Of a stretch of DNA of 64,000 nucleotides, positions 58,306 through 64,000 are shown one piece after another. This stretch comes from Xylophilus sp. (lineage in GTDB: Bacteria; Pseudomonadota; Gammaproteobacteria; Burkholderiales; Burkholderiaceae_C), in contig WNDY01000011.1 of the NCBI GenBank assembly GCA_009914555.1, forward strand, positions 30,221 through 94,220, written 5' to 3'. Position numbers and translations under genes: made by a program. How positions within the stretch are numbered: position 1 is the first letter of the stretch; each line of letters begins with the position of its first letter. The notes beneath the pieces are model-generated. The model made no database searches. It was not told the origin of the DNA and saw nothing but the letters and a program-made list of their open reading frames with translations.

Positions 58306-60855
58306 ATGCCGCTCTTCGCCCTGCTCGCCCGCTTCTCCTGGCAGGAACTGCGCCACCACCCCTGGCGCAGTGCGGCGGCGGCCGCGGCGGTGATGCTGGG
58401 CGTGGCGCTCGCGTTCGCGGTGCACCTGATCAACGCGTCGGCGCTCGACGAGTTCGCCAGCGCGGTGCGCACCGTGGGCGGCCAGCCCGACCTGAGCCTG
58501 CGGCTGCCGCAGGCAGGGGCGACCTTCGACGAGCGGCTGTTCGCCGAGGCCGTGCGCGCGCCTGGCGTGGCGCTGGCGGCGCCGGTGCTCGACCTGCGGG
58601 CCGAGGGCGGCGGCGCCAACGCGCAGGCGATCCGCGTGGTCGGCGCCGATGCGCTGGCCCTTCCCGCGCTGGCGCCGGCGCTGATGCCGCGGCCGCTCGC
58701 AGGCGCCGGCCGGCTGGCCTTGTTCGCGCCGCATGCGGTGTTCCTCAACGCGGCGGCCATCGCCGCGCTCGGGCTCGACGCCCACGCGCTGGCCGGCAGG
58801 CGCGTCGTGCTGCGCACGGCCGACGGCACGGCCCGCGAGGCCGAGGTCGCAGGCTCCGTGGCCGCGGGCGGCGCGGCGCTCGCGGTGATGGACATCGGCG
58901 CGGCGCAGGACCTGTTCGGCCTGGCGGGGCAGCTCTCGCGCATCGACCTGAAGCTCGCGCCGGGCGCCGATGGCCAGGCGCTGCTGCGCACGCTGCGCCG
59001 CTCGCCGCACTGGCCCGCGGGCCTCGCGGCCGAGGCGCCCGGCGACGCGGCCGAGCGCATCGGCAACCTCTCGCGCGCCTACCGCGTGAACCTCGCGGTG
59101 CTGGCGCTGGTGGCGCTGTTCACCGGGGCCTTCCTGGTGTTCTCGGTGCTGTCGCTCGCCGTGGCCAAGCGGGCGCAGCAGTTCGCGCTGCTCGGCGTGC
59201 TGGGGCTGACCGCGCGCGAGCGGCTGCGGCTGGTGCTGGCCGAATCCTTCGTACTCGGTGCCGCGGGCAGCGCGGCCGGGCTGGCGCTGGGCACCGCGCT
59301 GGCGGCGCTGGCGCTGCGCGCGCTGGGCGGCGACCTGGGCGGCGGCTACTTCGCGCAGACATTCGCCGGCGCCGCGCCCGCGCTGCGCTGGAACCCCGGG
59401 ACCGCGCTCGGCTACGGCGCGCTCGGCATCGCCGCCGCGCTGGCCGGCGGCTGGTGGCCGGCGCGGCGGGCGCAGGCGCTGCCACCGGCGCAGACGCTCA
59501 AGGGGCTGGGCCTGGCGACGGGGCAGGCGCGGCGGCCCTGGATCGCGCCGGCGCTGGTGGCCGCCGGCGCGCTGCTGGCGCTCGCGCCGCCGGTGGCGGG
59601 CGTGCCGGTGGGCGCCTACGTCTCGGTCGCGCTGCTGCTGGTGGGCGGCATCGCCGGCCTGCCGTGGCTGGTGGCCTTGGTCTACGACCGGCTGGCGGCG
59701 CGGGTCGCGCGCCGGGCGCTGCCGCTGCTGGCGGTGGAGCGCGCACGCCGCATGCGCGAGACGGCCGCGGTGGCGGTGAGCGGCGTGGTCGCCAGCCTGG
59801 CGCTGTCGGTCGCGCTGACGGTGATGGTGGCGAGCTTCCGCGATTCGGTCACGCGCTGGCTCGACGTGGTGCTGCCGGCCGACCTTTACCTGCGCGCCGC
59901 GCAGGACGGCCCGGGCCTGCCGCCTTCGGTGCTGGAGGCGGTGGCCGCCGTGCCGGGGGTGCGGGCCGCCTCGGGCCTGCGGGTGCGCGCCGTGCCGCTG
60001 GACCGCGCGCGGCCCGCGGTCGCCATCGTCGCGCGCCCGCTCGGCGACGCGGCGCGCACGCTGCCGCTGGTGGCCGGGCCGCTGCCGGTGCCGCCCGGGC
60101 GCGTCGGCATCTACGTGAGCGAGCCGGTGGCCGACTTGTACGGCGCGCGCACAGGCGCCGGCTTCGCGCCGCTCGCCGCCGCGCTGCCGGCGGCACGGCG
60201 GGCCGACTTCTTCGTGGCCGGCATCTGGCGCGACTACGCACGGCAGTTCGGCGCCATCGCGATCGACACGGCCGACTGGCAGCGCCTCTCGGGCGACGAC
60301 CGCGTCAACGACATCGCGCTCACGCTTGCGGCCGGCGCCGATGCGGCGGCGGCCGTCGCCGCGGCGTCGGCGCTGGCGCCCGGCACGCCGGTGGAGGTGG
60401 CGAGCACGGCGGCGATCCGCGCGAATTCGCTGCGCATCTTCGATCGCAGCTTCGCCGTCACCACCTGGCTGCAAGGGGTGGCCATCGGCATCGGCCTGTT
60501 CGGCATCGCCGCGAGCTTCGGCGCGCAGGTGCTGGCGCGGCGCAAGGAGTTCGGCCTGCTCGCGCACCTGGGGCTCACGCGCGGACAGATCCTCGCGGTG
60601 GTCGCCGGCGAAGGCGCGGCCTGGACGGCGATCGGCGCGCTCGCCGGGCTGGCGCTGGGCCTCGCGGTGGCGGTGGTGCTGGTGCACGTGGTGAACCCGC
60701 AGAGCTTCCACTGGACCATGGACCTGCGCCTGCCGGGCCTGCGGCTGGCCGCGCTCTGCGCCGCCGTGGCCGCCGCGGGCACGGCCACGGCCTGGGTCGC
60801 CGGGCGGGCGGCGGCCGGGCGCGACGCGGTGCTGGCCGTCAAGGAGGACTGGTGA
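58306..60855 (+). CDS. FtsX/MacB-like ABC transporter permease
   Basis: 849 residues. N-terminal membrane helix (AAAAAAVMLGVALAFAVHLI), a large periplasmic region, three-helix FtsX block near 260-400 (VLALVALFTGAFLVFSVLSL and GVLGLTARERLRLVLAES), then a second helix/periplasmic/helix unit, and a final FtsX block with LARRKEFGLLAHLGLTRGQI. The duplicated FtsX architecture of about 800 residues matches the YbbP-type permeases. It should partner the ATPase at 55534. Confidence 0.88.
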   Translation: MPLFALLARFSWQELRHHPWRSAAAAAAVMLGVALAFAVHLINASALDEFASAVRTVGGQPDLSLRLPQAGATFDERLFAEAVRAPGVALAAPVLDLRAEGGGANAQAIRVVGADALALPALAPALMPRPLAGAGRLALFAPHAVFLNAAAIAALGLDAHALAGRRVVLRTADGTAREAEVAGSVAAGGAALAVMDIGAAQDLFGLAGQLSRIDLKLAPGADGQALLRTLRRSPHWPAGLAAEAPGDAAERIGNLSRAYRVNLAVLALVALFTGAFLVFSVLSLAVAKRAQQFALLGVLGLTARERLRLVLAESFVLGAAGSAAGLALGTALAALALRALGGDLGGGYFAQTFAGAAPALRWNPGTALGYGALGIAAALAGGWWPARRAQALPPAQTLKGLGLATGQARRPWIAPALVAAGALLALAPPVAGVPVGAYVSVALLLVGGIAGLPWLVALVYDRLAARVARRALPLLAVERARRMRETAAVAVSGVVASLALSVALTVMVASFRDSVTRWLDVVLPADLYLRAAQDGPGLPPSVLEAVAAVPGVRAASGLRVRAVPLDRARPAVAIVARPLGDAARTLPLVAGPLPVPPGRVGIYVSEPVADLYGARTGAGFAPLAAALPAARRADFFVAGIWRDYARQFGAIAIDTADWQRLSGDDRVNDIALTLAAGADAAAAVAAASALAPGTPVEVASTAAIRANSLRIFDRSFAVTTWLQGVAIGIGLFGIAASFGAQVLARRKEFGLLAHLGLTRGQILAVVAGEGAAWTAIGALAGLALGLAVAVVLVHVVNPQSFHWTMDLRLPGLRLAALCAAVAAAGTATAWVAGRAAAGRDAVLAVKEDW

Positions 60856-61730
60856 CGGCGGACAATGCCGCGGTGACGACCGCATCGACGACCCCTCCCC
60901 GATCCGCCCTGCTGCGCCGCCTGCCGGCGCTGGTCCTGCTGGCGCTGCTCTGCGCCGCCGCCTGGTTCGGCGGCGGCCTGGACGCGCGGGCCACGCGGCA
61001 GGCCGACGCGGGCCTGCAGCGTGCGCTGGCCAGCTTCGCCACCGCGCGGGCGCTGCATGCGCTGATCTCGGTGGCCCAGGGCACCGCGTTGGCGGTGCAG
61101 CCCGCGGGCGTGGGCACGACGCTCGCGGTCGGCCAGGCGCTGGCGCCGGTGGCCGATCTGGTGGAGAAGTTCTCGACCGTGATGCTCATCGCGAGCGTCT
61201 CGTTCGGCGTGCAGAAGCTGCTGATCGCCATCGGCGGCAGCACGGCGGTCTCGCTGGTGCTGACGCTGCTGGCACTGGCCTGGGGCGCCTTCCACGTGCG
61301 CTCGCGCGCGTCGCCCGTGTGGCTGGCGCGGCTGCTGGCCGGTCTGCTGCTGGTGCGCTTCGCGGTGCCGCTGGTGGCGCTGGGTAACGAGGCGGCGTAC
61401 CGCCACTTCCTCGCGCCGACCTACGAGACCAGCCAGTCCGCGATCGACCAGTCGGCGCGCCGCGTGGAGGCGGTGCAGTCCCAGGGCGCGCCGCCGGCCG
61501 AGGCCGCGGGCCTGGGCCGGCGCCTGCGCGAGTGGTGGGACCGCGCAGCCGATTTGGTCGACGTGGGCCAGCGGCTGCGCCAGCTGCGCGACGGCGCGGC
61601 CCAGGCGGTGGACCGCATGGTGGACCTGATCGTCGTCTTCGTGCTCCAGACCGTGGTGCTGCCGCTGGCGCTGCTGTGGCTGCTGGCCTGGCTGGCGCGC
61701 GCGCTGGTGGCGCCGCCGCGGCCCGCATGA
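60852..61730 (+). CDS. Membrane protein of unknown function, ABC cluster
   Basis: 292 residues from GTG 60852, after AAGGAGGACTG and overlapping the permease stop. Membrane segments: ALVLLALLCAAAWFGGG, VSLVLTLLALAWGAFHV, LLAGLLLVRFAVPLVAL and VVFVLQTVVLPLALLWLLAW. Central charged loop (VEAVQSQGAPPAEAAGL). No known domain recognised; found in this position with the FtsX-type permease. Confidence 0.72.
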   Translation: MTADNAAVTTASTTPPRSALLRRLPALVLLALLCAAAWFGGGLDARATRQADAGLQRALASFATARALHALISVAQGTALAVQPAGVGTTLAVGQALAPVADLVEKFSTVMLIASVSFGVQKLLIAIGGSTAVSLVLTLLALAWGAFHVRSRASPVWLARLLAGLLLVRFAVPLVALGNEAAYRHFLAPTYETSQSAIDQSARRVEAVQSQGAPPAEAAGLGRRLREWWDRAADLVDVGQRLRQLRDGAAQAVDRMVDLIVVFVLQTVVLPLALLWLLAWLARALVAPPRPA

Positions 61731-62797
61731 TGCGGCGCAGGACGTGGCTGCTGGCCGCGCTGGCGGCCGCCGGGTGGCGGCCGGCGCGGGCGCTGCCGCC
61801 GCGCGCGCTCGTGTTCCCGCGCGACTTCGGCAGCCATCCGGAACTGCGCACCGAATGGTGGTACGTGACCGGCTGGGTGCGCTCCAGCGAGCGGGTCTTC
61901 GGCTTGCAGCTCACCTTCTTCCGCTCGCGCGTCGATGCCGCGCAGGGCCTGGCCTCGGCCTTCGCGGCGAAGCAGGTGGTGTTCGCCCATGCCGCGCTGA
62001 CCGACGTGCAGGGGCGGCGCCTGTGGCACGACCAGCGCATCGCGCGCGCCGGCTTCGGCGTGGCGGAGGCCGGCGCGGCCGACACCGCGCTGCGCCTGCG
62101 CGACTGGACCCGGGAGCGCAGCGGCGACCGCAGCAGCGGCACCTACACGGCCCGCCTGCCGGCCATGGATTTCGCCCTGGCGCTGGACTTCGCCGCGACC
62201 CAGCCGGTGCTGCTGCAAGGTGCGGCCGGCCTGTCGCGCAAGGGCCCCGAGGCGGCGCAGGCCAGCTACTACTACAGCGAGCCGCAGCTGCGGGCCAGCG
62301 GCGCGCTGACGCTGCAAGGCCGGCGCTTCGCCGTCGATGGCGGCCGGGCTTGGCTGGACCATGAATGGAGCGAGGCGCTGCTGCATCCCGAGGCCGTGGG
62401 TTGGGACTGGATCGGCATGAACCTGGACGATGGCGGCGCGCTGACCGCCTTCCGGCTGCGGCGGCGCGACGGCTCGGCGCTGTGGGCCGGCGGATCGTGG
62501 CGCGCGGGCGGCACGGCGCAGGCGACGGCCTTTGCGCACGATGCCGTCGCCTGGCGGCCGCTGCGCCGCTGGCAGAGCCCGGCCAGCGGTGCGCGCTACG
62601 GCGTGGAATGGGAGGTCGCGACCCCGGCCGGGCGCTTCACGGTCCATGCGCTGCTCGACGACCAGGAGCTGGACAGCAGCGCCTCCACCGGCGCGATCTA
62701 CTGGGAGGGCCTGAGCGAACTGCGCGACGCGGCCGGCCGCGCCGTGGGGCGGGGGTACCTGGAGATGACGGGCTATGCGGCCCGGCTGCGGCTCTGA
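61727..62797 (+). CDS. Lipocalin-like secreted hydrolase/hydratase-type protein (AttH family)
   Basis: 356 residues, ATG 61727 (a second ATG at 61730 is equally possible), overlapping the previous stop. Signal peptide (RRRTWLLAALAAAGWRPARA), then LPPRALVFPRDFGSHPELRT EWWYVTGWV-like start typical of CrtC/AttH two-lipocalin proteins, with QASYYYSEPQLRASGALTLQ and AWLDHEWSE. These go with LolD/FtsX-type ABC genes in many bacteria. Periplasmic role; substrate unknown. Confidence 0.83.
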   Translation: MMRRRTWLLAALAAAGWRPARALPPRALVFPRDFGSHPELRTEWWYVTGWVRSSERVFGLQLTFFRSRVDAAQGLASAFAAKQVVFAHAALTDVQGRRLWHDQRIARAGFGVAEAGAADTALRLRDWTRERSGDRSSGTYTARLPAMDFALALDFAATQPVLLQGAAGLSRKGPEAAQASYYYSEPQLRASGALTLQGRRFAVDGGRAWLDHEWSEALLHPEAVGWDWIGMNLDDGGALTAFRLRRRDGSALWAGGSWRAGGTAQATAFAHDAVAWRPLRRWQSPASGARYGVEWEVATPAGRFTVHALLDDQELDSSASTGAIYWEGLSELRDAAGRAVGRGYLEMTGYAARLRL

Positions 62798-62801
62798 GCC
62801 T

Positions 62802-62863
62802 CATACTCCCGCCTATGGATCCCTACAGGCCCCGTATTCCATCTGTTATCGGCTTATACCCCC
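62802..62863 (+). repeat. Tandem ATACYCC pair, 53-nt period
   Basis: CATACTCCC (ATAC at 62803) and TATACCCCC (ATAC at 62856), spacing 53. CTACAG at offset 20 as in the 46.3-kb copy. 4 nt after the AttH stop. Confidence 0.65.
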
Positions 62864-63040
62864 AGCCCGAACCCTGAGCGCAGAGCGTTTTCGCCGGCCC
62901 CGCGTTCTCGGTAAAAGCAGCGGCATTCGCCGCAAAAGACCCGGGCGTTTACGCCGTTTTTATGCCGCCCGGTCCAGTCACTGCGCCATTTTTACGGAGG
63001 GGTTCCGAGAATCCCGACATCGTGAATCAGGAGCACCGTG

Positions 63041-63145
63041 ATGGACATCGTTTGGTTGGCCGGCATCGCCGCAATGTGGTTGGCCATGGCCGGGGCCGTG
63101 GCGTTTCTCGGCAGGCTCGACCAGCCTCGGGAGGAGCACCCATGA
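63041..63145 (+). CDS. Small membrane protein upstream of kdpF
   Basis: 34 residues (MDIVWLAGIAAMWLAMAGAV, then AFLGRLDQPREEHP), one membrane helix. ATG 63041 follows CAGGAGCACCGTG. It ends in an ATGA overlap with kdpF, so is translated with the kdp genes. Too short for the main gene-finding size limits; function not known. Confidence 0.7.
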   Translation: MDIVWLAGIAAMWLAMAGAVAFLGRLDQPREEHP

Positions 63146-63240
63146 CAGACCCGACCGTCCTGTACGGCACCGCCGGCGCCCTGGCCGCCGGCCTGTTCGC
63201 CTACCTGCTCCATGCGCTGCTGCGCGCCGAGGAGTTCTGA
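63142..63240 (+). CDS. kdpF: Potassium-transport ATPase small subunit KdpF
   Basis: 32 residues (MTDPTVLYGTAGALAAGLFA, then YLLHALLRAEEF). A single membrane helix with L-L-R-A/P-E-x-F at the end is the KdpF signature. It stabilises the KdpFABC complex. One base before the kdpA start codon. Confidence 0.85.
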   Translation: MTDPTVLYGTAGALAAGLFAYLLHALLRAEEF

Positions 63241-63241
63241 G

Positions 63242-63754
63242 ATGGATGCGTCGGCCTGTGCGCTTCTTCTCGTGTTCCTGCTCGTGCTCGGCGCGCTGGC
63301 ATGGCCGCTCGGCAAGGTGCTTTCCGCGGTCTGCGCGGGGCGGATGTACGGCTGGACCGGGCGGATCGAGCGGCCCCTGTACCGCCTGGCCGGCGTGCAG
63401 CCGGACACCTCCATGCGCTGGAGCCGGTACGCGCTGGCGCTGCTCGCCTTCAATGCCGTGGGCACGTTCGCCGTCTACGGCCTCCAGCGCCTCCAGCACC
63501 TGCTGCCGGTGAACCCCGCGGGCATGGGCGCGGTCTCGCCGGATTCCTCGTTCAACACGGCGGTGAGCTTCGTGGCCAACACGAACTGGCAGGGTTATGG
63601 CGGCGAGTCGACCATGAGCCATCTCACGCAGATGCTGGGGCTGGGGGTCCAGAACTTCCTGTCCGCGGCCACGGGGATCGCCGTGGTGATCTTGCCCCCG
63701 TTTCACGGACACCCCTATAAGCGATTAACTATCGCAATAGGAGGTGGACGATGA
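63242..63754 (+). pseudogene. kdpA: Potassium-transport ATPase KdpA, interrupted by IS
   Basis: About 148 codons of genuine KdpA, from MDASACALLLVFLLVLGALA through NPAGMGAVSPDSSFNTAVSF and VANTNWQGYGGESTMSHLTQ to VQNFLSAATGIAVV (first selectivity-filter region). At about 63687 the sequence changes to an IS end and the frame terminates at 63754. Full KdpA has about 570-600 residues. The remainder may lie beyond the window on the far side of the IS. Confidence 0.85.
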
Positions 63755-64000
63755 CCAAGAGCAAGGCAGGCAGAAAGGGGCAGGAGTTCAGCCTGGAGTT
63801 CAGGCAGCAGGCACTGTTGCGAGCGGCCACAGAAGGGGTAACCACGGTGGCTCGTGATCTGGGGTTGCAGCCTGCCCAGCTGTACAGTTGGCGCGCCCAG
63901 GCGCGGCGGCACGACCAGGACGATCAGGCACAACGCTTGGAGTTGGCCGAACATGCACGGCTCAAACGTGAAGTGGCGCGGCTGGAGGAGGAGAACGCTT
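63687..64000 (+). mobile_element. IS3-family insertion sequence, left end
   Basis: Begins TGATCTTGCCCCCGTTTCAC at about 63687, a TG-starting left end of IS3 type, directly within kdpA; followed by AATAGGAGGTGG and orfA. The right end and the target duplication are outside the window. Confidence 0.75.
63751..64000 (+). CDS. IS3-family transposase OrfA (partial)
   Basis: ATG 63751 after AGGAGGTGGACG; MTKSKAGRKGQEFSLEFRQQ and ALLRAATEGVTTVARDLGLQ, then LYSWRAQARR: the HTH of OrfA (LxxxxLYxWR). A leucine-zipper-like end (LKREVARLEEEN) follows. Cut by the window edge after 83 codons. With OrfB it would form the transposase by frameshifting. Confidence 0.88.
   Translation, partial: MTKSKAGRKGQEFSLEFRQQALLRAATEGVTTVARDLGLQPAQLYSWRAQARRHDQDDQAQRLELAEHARLKREVARLEEENA

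Overview
This GC-rich window has short intergenic spaces and the gene order pyrG-kdsA-eno-ftsB, an imuA-imuB-dnaE2 cassette, two orphan Bug/TctC binding proteins, and queG/tsaE/amiC with mutL and miaA nearby. Together these suggest a betaproteobacterial chromosome, most likely Burkholderiales of the Comamonadaceae type. That assignment is inferred from gene content and order. No rRNA, tRNA or CRISPR array is visible.

Layout. 1-9394 (+): exopolysaccharide/O-antigen-type cluster with three glycosyltransferases, a flippase, galE, a LuxR-type response regulator, manC/algA and gmd. 9.4-10.8 kb: a 53-residue protein with its own leader, and an RluA-type pseudouridine synthase. 10.9-16.3 kb (-): SOS mutasome imuA-imuB-dnaE2 behind a perfect-consensus LexA box, facing an unknown 103-residue gene. 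16.4-22.6 kb: small proteins, roxA-like oxygenase, slyD-like isomerase, glycine-zipper lipoprotein, dut, coaBC. 22.7-27.4 kb (+): pyrG, kdsA, eno, ftsB and a P-loop gene. 27.4-30.4 kb: TonB-receptor debris, hslO, gamma carbonic anhydrase, DUF455 protein. 30.4-37.7 kb (+): signalling block with two EAL/HDOD paralogues, an XRE regulator, a globin-coupled GGDEF-EAL protein and an Aer-like receptor. 37.7-45.2 kb (-): Bug protein, frameshifted TonB receptor, DUF2946 protein, a probably foreign aminoglycoside-kinase-like gene with a truncated methyltransferase, a frameshifted small gene, xerD, second Bug protein. 45.4-55.5 kb: AEC transporter, queG remnant, tsaE, amiC, lipoprotein, dedA, mutL, frameshifted gdhA, alpha/beta hydrolase, miaA. 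55.5-62.8 kb: a LolD/MacB-like ABC system whose ATPase and permease genes are separated by an NQO-TetR pair and hsp20. 62.8-64 kb: kdp operon start, with kdpA cut by an IS3-family element that runs off the window.

Most unusual observation: the rare tetranucleotide pair GTAT/ATAC recurs with CCCC/TCCC flanks in two fixed geometries. An outward-facing pair (GRGTAT...ATACYCC) has exactly 38 nt from the T to the A at five places (19.6, 27.9, 43.6, 56.2 and 57.7 kb). A tandem pair (ATACYCC...ATACCC) has a period of exactly 53 nt at four places (13.2, 46.3, 51.6 and 62.8 kb). Seven of the nine follow stop codons and three overlap the stop codon. Two lie inside coding sequence (dnaE2 and xerD) without changing protein length. 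This looks like an undescribed dispersed bipartite element or protein-binding site.

Several genes look broken as given: two TonB receptors, gdhA, queG, kdpA, a methyltransferase and two small genes. Single-base cases could be assembly errors; the 4-bp duplication, the deletions and the IS insertion are less likely to be.
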